Positions 29,228-38,302 of a stretch of 64,000 nt of DNA are shown piece after piece. The notes under the pieces are model-generated. The model saw only the letters and a list, made by a program, of their open reading frames with translations. It was not told where the DNA came from and searched no databases. Source of the stretch: Virgibacillus profundi. GTDB lineage: Bacteria; Bacillota; Bacilli; Bacillales; Amphibacillaceae. Position 1 is the first letter of the stretch; the number at the start of each line of letters is the position of its first letter. The stretch lies in contig NZ_NPOA01000005.1 of assembly GCF_002287375.1 (NCBI RefSeq), positions 186,001 to 250,000 of the forward strand. The letters run 5' to 3'. A program made the position numbers and the translations under genes.

Positions 29228-29251
29228 AACCGGTTTATACCGGTTTTATTT
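29226..29251 (+). terminator. Intrinsic terminator overlapping the dapA stop
   Basis: AAAACCGG / CCGGTTTT, 8-bp perfect stem, 6-nt loop, then ATTTC; the stem begins in the stop codon. Confidence 0.8.
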
Positions 29252-29423
29252 CATTTTGGCAGTAGATAGCTTTTTAATGTGATTTCCCTGAAAAGCCATT
29301 TCTGACCTGTTGGATATATATTTTTACATTGTTAAACTGGCACTGCTTTTCTTACGCATGTTAATACTCCATTACGTTCATACTATCATTAGTGTGATCA
29401 ATTTATATGAGGAGTGTTGAATA

Positions 29424-30158
29424 ATGAATAATAAAACCGAGAAAAAAGAAGATCAGAATCAGGACCAACAGCAAAACTCATCTGCATTGGTACAAAAAAT
29501 ACAGCAATTAGGTCAATCCAACATACCACAGGCCCCAGATTCAAATATTCATGTTCTTTCCATTATTGGACAAGTAGAAGGTCATATTCAATTACCACCA
29601 CAAAATAAAACAACTAAATATGAGCATTTGCTGCCACAACTGATTGCAATTGAACAAAATCCAAAAATAGAAGGATTAATTATTTTGCTTAATACAGTCG
29701 GAGGGGATGTAGAAGCAGGACTTGCACTTTCAGAAATGATATCTTCTATCTCCAAACCTACTGTCTCCATTGTTTTAGGTGGTGGTCATTCTATTGGGGT
29801 ACCAATTGCAGTTGCTACGAATTATTCTTATATTGTACCAACAGCGACAATGACAATACATCCGGTTCGTTTAACAGGTCTGGTGATTGGAGTACCTCAA
29901 ACATTTGAATACTTAGATAAAATGCAGGACAGGGTAATTAATTTTGTGGTTAACCATTCCAATATAAAGGAAGAGAAATTTAAGGATCTGATGTTTGCCA
30001 AAGGAAATTTAACTAGAGATATTGGAACAAATGTTATTGGAACAGATGCCGTTGAATATGGATTAATTGATGGAGTCGGTGGTGTTAAGGAGGCAATGCA
30101 AAAAATAAATGAATTAATAAACGATAATAAAACCGTGGAAAATCAGGTGATCCAATGA
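29424..30158 (+). CDS. tepA: ClpP-like serine protease TepA (translocation-enhancing protein)
   Basis: A 244-residue SDH/ClpP-fold protein. After a Gln/Lys-rich N-terminus of about 40 residues come [35 protein letters not shown], the catalytic Ser in [13 protein letters not shown] and a conserved His in [11 protein letters not shown]. The B. subtilis homologue affects protein secretion and spore germination-related processing. No signal peptide is seen, so it is probably cytosolic. It overlaps ylzJ by four bases. Upstream, 196 bp replace the usual rnjB. Confidence 0.93.
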   Translation: MNNKTEKKEDQNQDQQQNSSALVQKIQQLGQSNIPQAPDSNIHVLSIIGQVEGHIQLPPQNKTTKYEHLLPQLIAIEQNPKIEGLIILLNTVGGDVEAGLALSEMISSISKPTVSIVLGGGHSIGVPIAVATNYSYIVPTATMTIHPVRLTGLVIGVPQTFEYLDKMQDRVINFVVNHSNIKEEKFKDLMFAKGNLTRDIGTNVIGTDAVEYGLIDGVGGVKEAMQKINELINDNKTVENQVIQ

Positions 30159-30361
30159 TATTATATACGCCTTTATCAGAAGCAGATATTTATCCAAATT
30201 CACCAGAGGATTTTTCAAACAGGCACTGTGTTTCCTATGGAGGAAAATCCCTATATGTAGAACAAACAGCTGATGGCTCCTATCAGTTGTTGCAGTTGCT
30301 TTCGACCGATCCACAGGATTTTATGGATGAAAACTATACACCTGGAACAATTTTACGTTAA
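30155..30361 (+). CDS. ylzJ: YlzJ-like protein
   Basis: A 68-residue small acidic protein, [20 protein letters not shown], with [26 protein letters not shown] and a conserved C-terminal YTPGTILR. It matches the YlzJ family that lies between tepA and spoIIIE in Bacillaceae. Function is unknown. It is translationally coupled to tepA (4-bp overlap ATGA). Transcription downstream runs into repeat copy B. Confidence 0.9.
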   Translation: MILYTPLSEADIYPNSPEDFSNRHCVSYGGKSLYVEQTADGSYQLLQLLSTDPQDFMDENYTPGTILR

Positions 30362-30453
30362 TTTTCGTGTCACTTTTACTTTGTCAGCCTAATCAAAGAA
30401 GAAGCAAAAGGGAATTTGTAATTAGGATTCCAGCTGAATGCTGCTTTGTTTTA

Positions 30454-30992
30454 GGCTGTTTTCTAAAGGATTGGGGTCTGTGAACTGCTTGCGCCCACCA
30501 AAAATCTGTTGTTTGTTACAAAAAATATAAGAGACGACGTAACTTTAGCATGACTTTTCTCGCCTGTCTTTACAAGATGAGTGCTAGTCCAGCGCTCCGG
30601 AAACACATTTCGCTTTCCGCGGGCGGCTGGTGAGCCTCCTCGTGCTTCGCACTGTGGGGTCTCACCTATGCCTCTCCTCCCGCAGGAGTCTTCATGTGTT
30701 TCCTTCGCTAGAATTGTGCTTTGTAATTTTTTAAAAAGTTCTTGATTAATTCAAATAAATGCTTGCACATTTTTGGCAGTTGTTTGGAGTGGAGGATCGT
30801 TGACTCCTGCGGGAACAAGAGGTTTTCGGTGGGACGAGTAAACGCAGTCCCAGCACGTGTCTGAAGACCCCACAGCGGTGATCTTCCGCGAGGAGGCTGA
30901 AGCCGTACCCTAAGGTCCGCAACGATCCGCAGCGGAAAACAACCAAGCGCATACGTCGCACTTTATATCTAATTCGACGTTTAAAGCAGCAA
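30454..30992. repeat. GC-rich nested palindromic repeat, copy B
   Basis: Same orientation as copy A. It opens with GGCTGTTTT and a degenerate mini-hairpin (30471-30505), then GACGTAA (about 30535). Unit 1 at 30599-30703 (GGAAACACAT / ATGTGTTTCC) is 105 bp, exactly as in copy A. Unit 2 at 30779-30943 has inner arms GGATCGTTG / CAACGATCC at 30794-30928. TACGTCGC (30951) and AAAGCAGCAA close the copy. Unit 2 is 36 bp longer than in copy A because it contains a mini-hairpin at 30820-30856. It fills most of the 758-bp gap between ylzJ and spoIIIE. Confidence 0.8.
30820..30856. repeat. Mini-hairpin element inside unit 2 of copy B
   Basis: About 37 nt with TTTTCGGTGGGACGAG and CGCAGTCCCA; GGGAC and GTCCC pair across it. 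The corresponding position of copy A (about 11320) lacks it, while copy C has it at 50126-50162. The same motif forms the left ends of copies A and C and the right end of copy A. Confidence 0.7.
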
Positions 30993-31017
30993 TACTTACA
31001 AAAAGAGTCCTGTTTTA

Positions 31018-31026
31018 TGATATAAT
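31018..31026 (+). promoter_or_regulatory. Probable extended -10 promoter of spoIIIE
   Basis: TGATATAAT, a perfect extended -10; TTACAA at 30996-31001 is a poor -35 with a 19-bp spacer. TTATGATATAAT also occurs as the rimP promoter -10 at 11600-11611. Confidence 0.5.
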
Positions 31027-31049
31027 TTATAATAATTATGTATTGAACA

Positions 31050-31076
31050 CCCTTGCCATTTTTTCGGCAGGGGTTT
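31050..31076 (+). terminator. Leader hairpin upstream of spoIIIE
   Basis: CCCTTGCC / GGCAGGGG (one G-U pair) with 8-nt loop and TTT tail, between promoter and gene. The arms are identical to those in the rimP leader (11701-11725). Confidence 0.5.
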
Positions 31077-31119
31077 ACTGCTCATGTGTGATTGCCTGTA
31101 AAATAATAGAGGTGAAAAT

Positions 31120-33381
31120 ATGGCAAAGAATAGAAAAAAAAGAAAAGGTAAACTGAAAAAACAGCTGAAATTTGAATTACTGGGACTGCTATTTATCTTT
31201 CTGGCCATTTTTGGCAGTGGTGCCAGTGCAATTAGTGATGGGGCAATTCCAGGCGGATTAGAAAATATCTTTCGCTTCTTTTTAGGCATATGGTATTTTA
31301 CAGCATCCATATTTTTATTGATTACAGGTATCCTTTTAGTTGTGAAAAGACGCTATCCTAATTTTTTTAATAAAAAACTGATAGGTTTCTATATTTTATT
31401 CATTGGGGTATTACTCTTAACACATATTCAGACATTTGAAAGATTACTAGGCTCAGGTGATGTCTCAATTATTGGAACAACCTGGGACAATTTCTTTATG
31501 TTTATTGAAGGACAAGGTACCGCTGGTCAATTAGGCGGAGGTATGGTTGGTGCTCTCCTATTTACTTTTTGCTATTATTTATTCTCTTTAGCAGGAGCAA
31601 AAATTGTTGCTGTATTTTCAATTATTATTGGACTTATTTTTATGACAGAGTTCTCTATAGGAGATCTTTTTTCTAAAATAGGGAAAAAAATGAAAGTATT
31701 TATAAAAAACGTCCAGGAAAAATGGAAGCATGCCAGAATTGAAAAAAATAATCTTAAAGAGGAGAAGCAATCAGAAGTTGAAGTACCACAAAGTGATGAG
31801 GAAATTGAAGAACCATTTATCCAGGATTTCACGGACGTGGCTTATGCCAATCCGAATCCAAAGCAGCAAATAGAAAAAACAATGGAAGAAGCCCCGGCAG
31901 ATGATAAGCAGGAAGAGATCAATTTAGAAACGATGCCTATGACGGAAACAGAAAATCATGAATATCTATTACCTTCACCGGATTTATTGGCTGAGCCTGC
32001 ACATAACTCACAACAGCAGGAAAAGTCGCAAATTCAGGCAACGGTAAGAAAGCTGGAAAGAACCTTTAATAGTTTTGGAGTCAAGGCAAAAATAACGAAA
32101 GTACATGTAGGGCCTGCTGTAACAAAATATGAAGTATATCCGGAAGCAGGTGTGAAGGTAAGTAAAATTGTTAGTTTACATGATGATCTTGCACTTGCAC
32201 TGGCTGCTAAGGATATTCGAATTGAAGCACCTATTCCAGGTAAATCAGCAGTTGGTATAGAAGTGCCAAATCAGGAAGTTGCTATGGTTTCGCTCCGTGA
32301 GGTACTGGATAGTACGTTAAATAATCAGGTATCCAAGTTGTTATTTGCTTTAGGGCGTGATATTTCCGGTGATGCCATAATGGCTGAATTAAATAAGATG
32401 CCGCATCTTTTAATAGCTGGTGCAACTGGAAGTGGTAAAAGTGTATGCGTAAATGGTATAATTACGACCATTTTAATGCGCACAAAGCCACATGAAGTTA
32501 AAATGATGATGATAGATCCAAAAAAAGTGGAATTAAATGTTTATAATGGAATCCCGCATTTACTTGCACCTGTTGTAACAGATCCTAAGAAAGCATCACG
32601 AGCACTAAAAAAAGTAGTTTCAGAGATGGAAAGAAGGTACGAGTTATTTTCAGATACGGGCACACGAAATATTGAAGGATATAATGAATATATACGTAAA
32701 TATAATGTAACTTCAGATGAAACACAACCAAACCTGCCATATATAGTAGTGTTGGTAGATGAGCTGGCAGATTTAATGATGGTTGCATCAAATGATGTAG
32801 AAGATTCAATAACAAGACTTGCTCAAATGGCTCGTGCAGCCGGTATTCATTTAATTATAGCAACACAGCGTCCTTCTGTTGATGTTATTACCGGTGTTAT
32901 AAAAGCAAATATTCCATCTAGAATTGCTTTTAGTGTTTCATCTTCAACAGATTCCCGGACAATTCTTGATTCCGGTGGAGCTGAGAAACTACTTGGACGA
33001 GGGGACATGTTATTTCTTCCAGTTGGACAATCTAAACCTACGAGAGTCCAGGGGGCATTTTTATCAGATGATGAAGTTGAAAGAATCGTAGATCATTGTA
33101 TTGATCAGCAAAAGGCTTCTTATCAGGAAGAAATGATACCGGAAGACACGAATGAAGTTACCGAACAGGTAGATGATGAACTATATGATGATGCCGTTCA
33201 GTTGATAACAGAAATGCAAAGCGCCAGTGTTTCAATGCTCCAGCGCAGATTTAGAATTGGTTATACAAGAGCCGCAAGACTAATTGATGCAATGGAAGAT
33301 AGAGGGATTGTCGGCCCGTATGAAGGTAGTAAGCCGAGAACAGTATTGATTTCACAAACTGATGAAGAAAGATCATCTTAA
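31120..33381 (+). CDS. spoIIIE: DNA translocase SpoIIIE/FtsK
   Basis: The protein pumps chromosomal DNA through the division or sporulation septum. Its 753 residues have a Lys/Arg-rich start, four membrane helices (about 20-180), an acidic linker (about 205-300), and the RecA-like motor with [13 protein letters not shown] (Walker A, about residue 432), [12 protein letters not shown] (Walker B) and [13 protein letters not shown]. The C-terminal winged-helix gamma domain ([20 protein letters not shown]) reads SRS/KOPS-type DNA signals. It is slightly shorter than the B. subtilis protein through the linker. Its promoter and leader hairpin lie just downstream of repeat copy B. Confidence 0.96.
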   Translation: MAKNRKKRKGKLKKQLKFELLGLLFIFLAIFGSGASAISDGAIPGGLENIFRFFLGIWYFTASIFLLITGILLVVKRRYPNFFNKKLIGFYILFIGVLLLTHIQTFERLLGSGDVSIIGTTWDNFFMFIEGQGTAGQLGGGMVGALLFTFCYYLFSLAGAKIVAVFSIIIGLIFMTEFSIGDLFSKIGKKMKVFIKNVQEKWKHARIEKNNLKEEKQSEVEVPQSDEEIEEPFIQDFTDVAYANPNPKQQIEKTMEEAPADDKQEEINLETMPMTETENHEYLLPSPDLLAEPAHNSQQQEKSQIQATVRKLERTFNSFGVKAKITKVHVGPAVTKYEVYPEAGVKVSKIVSLHDDLALALAAKDIRIEAPIPGKSAVGIEVPNQEVAMVSLREVLDSTLNNQVSKLLFALGRDISGDAIMAELNKMPHLLIAGATGSGKSVCVNGIITTILMRTKPHEVKMMMIDPKKVELNVYNGIPHLLAPVVTDPKKASRALKKVVSEMERRYELFSDTGTRNIEGYNEYIRKYNVTSDETQPNLPYIVVLVDELADLMMVASNDVEDSITRLAQMARAAGIHLIIATQRPSVDVITGVIKANIPSRIAFSVSSSTDSRTILDSGGAEKLLGRGDMLFLPVGQSKPTRVQGAFLSDDEVERIVDHCIDQQKASYQEEMIPEDTNEVTEQVDDELYDDAVQLITEMQSASVSMLQRRFRIGYTRAARLIDAMEDRGIVGPYEGSKPRTVLISQTDEERSS

Positions 33382-33402
33382 AGTTACCAATAGATAATAA
33401 GT

Positions 33403-33445
33403 AGACAATCTGTTCCATAGAAAACGGAATAGATTGTCTTTTTAA
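33403..33445 (+). terminator. Intrinsic terminator after spoIIIE
   Basis: AGACAATCTGTTCC / GGAATAGATTGTCT, 14-bp stem with one G-U, 9-nt loop, then TTTTT. Confidence 0.9.
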
Positions 33446-33560
33446 TTTTTCCCAAACTATTGATTGTTACAGGAATATTAATGTTTTATTAATAAAATGT
33501 ATCTAAACTATTTATTTATTTTAATAATAATGGTATATTGATGACGGACAAAATAGTCAA

Positions 33561-33588
33561 ACGTCAGATGTCGGATCTCGGATCTCTG
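33561..33588 (+). promoter_or_regulatory. Candidate operator upstream of the GntR regulator
   Basis: ACGTCAGATGTCGGATCTCGG and following bases contain AGAT/ATCT half sites and a tandem TCGGATC repeat, bounded by CAGA and TCTG. The site is about 40 bp before the gntR start and downstream of a TATATT -10-like hexamer. Autoregulation by the encoded GntR protein is inference. Confidence 0.4.
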
Positions 33589-33623
33589 GTAAATTAATAC
33601 TCTATCGATAAAGGGGGGATTAT

Positions 33624-34349
33624 ATGTCGATTAAAATAGATTCCAGACATTTATATTTACAAGTAATTGATGAAATTAAACGGGATATTGAAAGCGGTAA
33701 ATATAAAGAAAAAGAAAAACTGCCATCGGAATTTCAATTGTCCAGGCAATTAGGTGTATCACGTGCAACATTAAGAGAAGCACTGCGAATATTAGAAGAA
33801 GAAAATGTAGTCGCGCGTCGGCATGGGGTAGGTACTTTCGTTAATCCAAAGCCGATTTATTCGTCTGGGATAGAGCAATTGAACAGTGTTACTTATATGA
33901 TAGAACAATCGGGGAAAACTGCGGGTTCACAATATTTAACTACAGAACTTCTTGAACCAACAGAAGAGGAATGCAAACTATTCTCCCCTAAAAAGATCCA
34001 ATCACTTGCAAATATCGAGCGTGTACGTACAGCTGATAATAGTCCGGTGGTGTTTTGTATTGATAAGATTCCGTCTGAATTAATTCCTTTAGAACGTGTA
34101 CATACGGCAGACTCGTTATTCAAACTAATGGAGGAATATACAGGTAAACACATTGCCTATGCTGTTACATATATCGAACCTATCAGCTATCATGATCGTA
34201 TTTATAATATATTGGACTGCGGACCTGAGCAATCATTACTACTACTAAAGCAAATGCATTATACGAGTGACGATGAGCCCGTACTTTATTCAGCCAATTA
34301 TTTTCGCCCAGATGTGTTCAGCTTTCATGTTCTTAGGAAAAGAATGTAA
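33624..34349 (+). CDS. GntR-family (HutC-type) transcriptional regulator, YmfC-like
   Basis: A 241-residue regulator with an N-terminal winged helix (about 10-75: [20 protein letters not shown] then [20 protein letters not shown]) and a C-terminal UTRA ligand domain ending [24 protein letters not shown] precedes ATG 33624. It is followed by the BMP-family lipoprotein and nucleoside importer genes, so it most likely controls them in response to a nucleoside or related ligand; this is inference from position. B. subtilis has the related ymfC at this location, without the importer. Confidence 0.9.
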   Translation: MSIKIDSRHLYLQVIDEIKRDIESGKYKEKEKLPSEFQLSRQLGVSRATLREALRILEEENVVARRHGVGTFVNPKPIYSSGIEQLNSVTYMIEQSGKTAGSQYLTTELLEPTEEECKLFSPKKIQSLANIERVRTADNSPVVFCIDKIPSELIPLERVHTADSLFKLMEEYTGKHIAYAVTYIEPISYHDRIYNILDCGPEQSLLLLKQMHYTSDDEPVLYSANYFRPDVFSFHVLRKRM

Positions 34350-34449
34350 GGGGATTTATATGATGCTTTTTAGGAGGTGATTGGCCAAAGAATAGCTATG
34401 TTTTATCAGCTTCAGGAAGTAAAATTTAACAAATATGGGGGTATTTAGA

Positions 34450-35568
34450 TTGAAAAATCGTAAATTTATATTATTATTTGCTTTGCTATTAAGCCTTGGT
34501 ATAATCCTGGCAGCATGTGGAAGCGGTGGATCTGATGAGGAAAGCGGAGATACTGACAGTGGTTCTGACAATGAAACATCAGATGAAGAAGCATCAACAG
34601 ATTTTAGTGCTGCAATGGTAACAGATATTGGTGGGGTTGATGATAAATCATTTAACCAGTCATCATGGGAAGGGTTGAAGGCTTGGGGAGAAGAGCATGG
34701 ACTTTCTAAAGGTAATGGAATAAATTATGCACAGTCCGATGAAAAGGCTGACTATATTCCAAACTTAAACCGTTTAATCCGTGATGAATATGATTTGATT
34801 TTTGGGATTGGCTTTGAATTGAAAGAAGACCTTCAAAAGGTTGCGGATCAATATCCTGACACTAAATTTGCATTAGTTGATGATACGATCGAAGCAGATA
34901 ATGGTGTGAGTATTACATTTAAAGAACATCAAGGTTCGTTTTTGGTTGGGGTAGCTGCAGCTAAAAAAACAAACACGAATAAATTAGGGTTTGTTGGTGG
35001 TATCGATTCACCATTAATTAATAAATTTGAATCCGGTTTCATTGCAGGAGCTAAATCTGTAAATCCTGATATTGAAGTGGAAGTTGATTATGCAGAGTCA
35101 TTTGGTGATGCTGCTAAAGGAAAAATCATTGCTTCAACTATGTACAATAATGATATTGATATAATTTTCCATGCAGCTGGTGGAACAGGTAATGGTGTGT
35201 TTAACGAGGCAAAAGATCTTAAGCAAAATGATCCTGAGCGTGAAATCTGGGTAATTGGTGTTGACCGTGACCAGCATGAAGAAGGACAAATCGGTGATCA
35301 TAATGTAACGTTAACTTCTATGATCAAACGTGTTGACGTTGCTGTACAAGATGTTGCTAACCAAGCGATGAACGGTGATTTTCCTGGTGGAGGATTACTG
35401 GAATATGGACTGGAAGAAGACGCTATAAGTTTTGCTACTACAAATGAAGAAGCAATGACAGAAGATATTATCAGCGAGGTAGAAGAATGGCAGGAAAAAA
35501 TTGCTAGTGGTGAATTAGAAGTTCCTCAAACCCGTGAAGAAACGGAAGCATTTGTAGATGGACTTTAA
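34450..35568 (+). CDS. nupN: BMP-family nucleoside-binding lipoprotein of an ABC importer
   Basis: A 372-residue lipoprotein: basic start KNRKF, hydrophobic core, lipobox LAAC with Cys at residue 23, then a Gly/Ser/Asp/Glu-rich linker and the BMP domain (MVTDIGGVDDKSFNQSSWEG, GFVGGIDSPLINKFESGF, IIFHAAGGTGNGVF). BMP proteins bind purine nucleosides; B. subtilis NupN (YufN) serves a guanosine importer. TTG 34450 is favoured, with GGGGG 8 nt upstream; ATG 34435 would add MGVFR. A stem-loop after the gene may favour its expression over the transporter genes. Confidence 0.92.
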   Translation: MKNRKFILLFALLLSLGIILAACGSGGSDEESGDTDSGSDNETSDEEASTDFSAAMVTDIGGVDDKSFNQSSWEGLKAWGEEHGLSKGNGINYAQSDEKADYIPNLNRLIRDEYDLIFGIGFELKEDLQKVADQYPDTKFALVDDTIEADNGVSITFKEHQGSFLVGVAAAKKTNTNKLGFVGGIDSPLINKFESGFIAGAKSVNPDIEVEVDYAESFGDAAKGKIIASTMYNNDIDIIFHAAGGTGNGVFNEAKDLKQNDPEREIWVIGVDRDQHEEGQIGDHNVTLTSMIKRVDVAVQDVANQAMNGDFPGGGLLEYGLEEDAISFATTNEEAMTEDIISEVEEWQEKIASGELEVPQTREETEAFVDGL

Positions 35569-35575
35569 AAATAAT

Positions 35576-35607
35576 AAGGAAAGGCTGATTATTTCAGCCT
35601 TTTCCTT
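35576..35607 (+). terminator. Stem-loop between binding protein and ATPase genes
   Basis: AAGGAAAGGCTGA pairs with TCAGCCTTTTCCTT with one bulge. The T run is weak, so readthrough or mRNA 3'-end protection is likely. Confidence 0.6.
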
Positions 35608-35668
35608 CATTAATTCCAGTTTTGAAATTTTCAAATGAAGTGGATAATTAATTGATTATCCTTTTCAT

Positions 35669-35703
35669 TTGGCAATTTATAAAAACTATATATAAATAGT
35701 TTT
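35669..35703 (+). promoter_or_regulatory. Promoter with overlapping palindrome before nupO
   Basis: TTGGCA (35669-35674), 16-bp spacer, TATAAA (35691-35696). A perfect inverted repeat AAAACTAT (35682-35689) / ATAGTTTT (35696-35703) straddles the -10, the layout of a repressor site. Confidence 0.45.
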
Positions 35704-35727
35704 ATGGTATAAAAGGGGTGAGCTATA

Positions 35728-37266
35728 GTGGAATACGTTATAGAAATGTTGAATATACGAAAGGAATTTCCAGGAATTGTAGCAAATGATGATATTACAG
35801 TTCAACTGAAAAAAGGGGAAATACATGCATTATTAGGTGAAAATGGTGCAGGTAAATCTACCTTAATGAACGTTCTATTTGGTTTATATCAGCCTGAAAA
35901 AGGTGAGATTCGTGTAAATGGAAAAAAAGTAAATATCACGAACCCGAATATAGCCAATGATCTTGGAATTGGCATGGTTCATCAGCACTTTATGCTTGTT
36001 GAACCATTTACAGTAACGCAAAACATTATACTTGGCAACGAACCTACCAAAAAAGGAAAAATAGATATAAAAAAAGCAGAGAGAGAAGTACAGGAAATTT
36101 CAGACAAGTATGGTTTAAAGGTGGATGCTACTGCTAGAATCAGTGATATTACAGTCGGGATGCAGCAGCGTGTTGAAATATTAAAAACACTATACCGCGG
36201 GGCAGACGTATTAATATTTGACGAGCCTACTGCTGTTTTGACACCACAGGAAATTCACGAGCTTATTGAAATTATGCAATCACTTATAGCCGAAGGAAAA
36301 TCTATTATATTAATTACACATAAATTAAAAGAAATTATGCAGGTTTGTGACCGCTGTACAGTTATCCGTAAAGGAAAAGGAATAGGGACGGTAGATGTAG
36401 CTGATACCAGTGTTTCAAGGCTTGCATCATTAATGGTTGGCAGAGATGTTGTTTTTAAAACAGAAAAGAAACCTGCCGAACCAAAAGAAACTGTTTTAAA
36501 AATTGAAAAGCTTGTTGTAAATGATTCAAGAAAAATAAGTATGGTAAAAGAGTTGAACCTTGATGTACGCGCAGGTGAAATTGTCGGAATAGCTGGGGTT
36601 GATGGTAATGGTCAAACTGAATTGGTCGAGGCCATTACAGGACTCAGAAAAAGTGAATCCGGTTCCATCATGCTAAAAGGTAAAAACATTAAAAATCTAT
36701 CACCGAGAAAAGTGACTGAAAGCGGAATTGGGCATATACCACAAGATCGTCACAAATATGGTTTGGTTCTTGATTATCCAGTTGGGGAAAATATTGTCCT
36801 GCAGACATATTATCAAAAACCATTTTCAAAGGCTGCAATCCTTAATTATAAAGAAATATATGAAAAAGCGAAGGAGATAATAGAAGAGTTTGATGTAAGA
36901 ACACCGAGCGAATTTACAAAAGCGAGGGCTCTTTCGGGTGGAAATCAGCAAAAAGCGATTATCGGCCGTGAACTTGACCGATCACCTGATTTGTTAATTG
37001 CAGCACAGCCAACCAGGGGACTTGATGTAGGTGCGATCGAATTTATCCATACAAGATTGATAGAAGAACGGGATAAAGGACGGGCTGTATTACTAGTTTC
37101 CTTTGAATTAGATGAAATTATTGATGTTAGTGACAGAATTGCAGTTATGTTTGATGGTAAGATTGATGCCATTTTGAAACCTGAAGAAACGAATGAACAT
37201 GAGCTTGGTCTCTTGATGGCAGGTAGTCAGGTTAGTGGGGCAGGTGAATCAAATGACAAAGAGTAA
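35728..37266 (+). CDS. nupO: ABC transporter ATP-binding protein, nucleoside importer (NupO-like)
   Basis: A 512-residue tandem ATPase. The first domain has GENGAGKSTLMN (Walker A, about residue 38), VGMQQRVEILK (signature) and LIFDEPTAVLTP (Walker B). The second has degenerate Walker A GVDGNGQTEL, signature LSGGNQQKAI and LLIAAQPTRGLD where Asp-Glu is replaced. One degenerate site is normal in RbsA/YufO-type proteins. GTG start after AGGGGTGAG. It overlaps the next permease gene by 14 bases. The likely substrate class is purine nucleosides by homology with B. subtilis NupO. Confidence 0.93.
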   Translation: MEYVIEMLNIRKEFPGIVANDDITVQLKKGEIHALLGENGAGKSTLMNVLFGLYQPEKGEIRVNGKKVNITNPNIANDLGIGMVHQHFMLVEPFTVTQNIILGNEPTKKGKIDIKKAEREVQEISDKYGLKVDATARISDITVGMQQRVEILKTLYRGADVLIFDEPTAVLTPQEIHELIEIMQSLIAEGKSIILITHKLKEIMQVCDRCTVIRKGKGIGTVDVADTSVSRLASLMVGRDVVFKTEKKPAEPKETVLKIEKLVVNDSRKISMVKELNLDVRAGEIVGIAGVDGNGQTELVEAITGLRKSESGSIMLKGKNIKNLSPRKVTESGIGHIPQDRHKYGLVLDYPVGENIVLQTYYQKPFSKAAILNYKEIYEKAKEIIEEFDVRTPSEFTKARALSGGNQQKAIIGRELDRSPDLLIAAQPTRGLDVGAIEFIHTRLIEERDKGRAVLLVSFELDEIIDVSDRIAVMFDGKIDAILKPEETNEHELGLLMAGSQVSGAGESNDKE

Positions 37267-38302
37267 CAAATTATTCACCATTTTAATACCAATTATTTCT
37301 GTATTGCTTGGGCTGATTGCCGGAGCGATTATTATGCTTTTTTCCGGTTATAATCCAATCCTTGGTTATACAGCTTTATGGAATGGTGCTTTTGGTGATG
37401 CATTTACAATTGGAGAAACTGTCAGAAGAATTACTCCTTTGCTCCTTACAGGTCTGGCTGTAGCCTTTGCTTTTCGTACCGGATTATTTAATATCGGTGC
37501 AGAAGGACAGGTTATCGTGGGCTGGCTTGCTGCAGTATGGGTTGGTCTTGCTGTTGATGCTCCCATGGTAATTCATCTTCCACTTGCGATTTTAGCTTCA
37601 CTTGCAGCAGGTGCCCTTTGGGGTTTTATACCAGGTCTGTTAAAAGCTAAACTAGGCGTACATGAAGTAATTGTAACAATTATGATGAACTACATTGCAT
37701 TATACTCTGTAAACGAAATTGTCAGGAGTGTTTTGACAGAGCAAGAAACAACAACAGATGCAATTGCCCCAACAGCTTCATTAGCATCAGAATGGCTGCA
37801 GGGACTGACATATTTCTCACGGATGCATTATGGTATTGTAATAGCTTTATTCGCTGCAGCTGTCATGTGGTTTATCATCCAGAGGACTACGGCAGGGTAT
37901 GAATTAAAAGCAGTTGGATTCAACCAGCATGCTTCAAAATATGCCGGAATGAATGTAAGTAAAAATATTATCCTTTCTATGGTAATTTCGGGAGCTTTTG
38001 CGGGACTTGCTGGAGCAATGGAGGGGCTTGGAACATATGGCACAATATCGATTATGTCCGGTTTCACCAACCTTGGATTTGATGGGATTGCAGTAGCACT
38101 GCTTGGTGCAAACAATGCATTTGGTGTTGTACTTGCAGCTATCCTGTTTGGTGTTCTTAAAGAGGGTGCCGGTCAAATGCCAACAGGTGCAGGTGTCCCG
38201 ACAGAATTGGTTGATATTATTATTGCACTTATCATTTTCTTTGTAGCATCCAGTTACATTATTCGCTGGGTATTACTTCGCTTCAAAAAGGAGGGGAAAT
38301 AA
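37253..38302 (+). CDS. nupP: ABC transporter permease, nucleoside importer (NupP-like)
   Basis: A 349-residue membrane protein of the BPD_transp_2 (ribose/branched-chain type) family with about eight to ten helices: LFTILIPIISVLLGLIAG at the N-terminus, FRTGLFNIGAEGQVIVGWLA, and the cytoplasmic coupling segment KAVGFNQHASKYAGMNV. ATG 37253 with CAGGTGA upstream is chosen over the GTG in the same frame at 37235. The 14-bp overlap with nupO implies translational coupling. It forms the transmembrane heterodimer with the next gene. Confidence 0.93.
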   Translation: MTKSNKLFTILIPIISVLLGLIAGAIIMLFSGYNPILGYTALWNGAFGDAFTIGETVRRITPLLLTGLAVAFAFRTGLFNIGAEGQVIVGWLAAVWVGLAVDAPMVIHLPLAILASLAAGALWGFIPGLLKAKLGVHEVIVTIMMNYIALYSVNEIVRSVLTEQETTTDAIAPTASLASEWLQGLTYFSRMHYGIVIALFAAAVMWFIIQRTTAGYELKAVGFNQHASKYAGMNVSKNIILSMVISGAFAGLAGAMEGLGTYGTISIMSGFTNLGFDGIAVALLGANNAFGVVLAAILFGVLKEGAGQMPTGAGVPTELVDIIIALIIFFVASSYIIRWVLLRFKKEGK

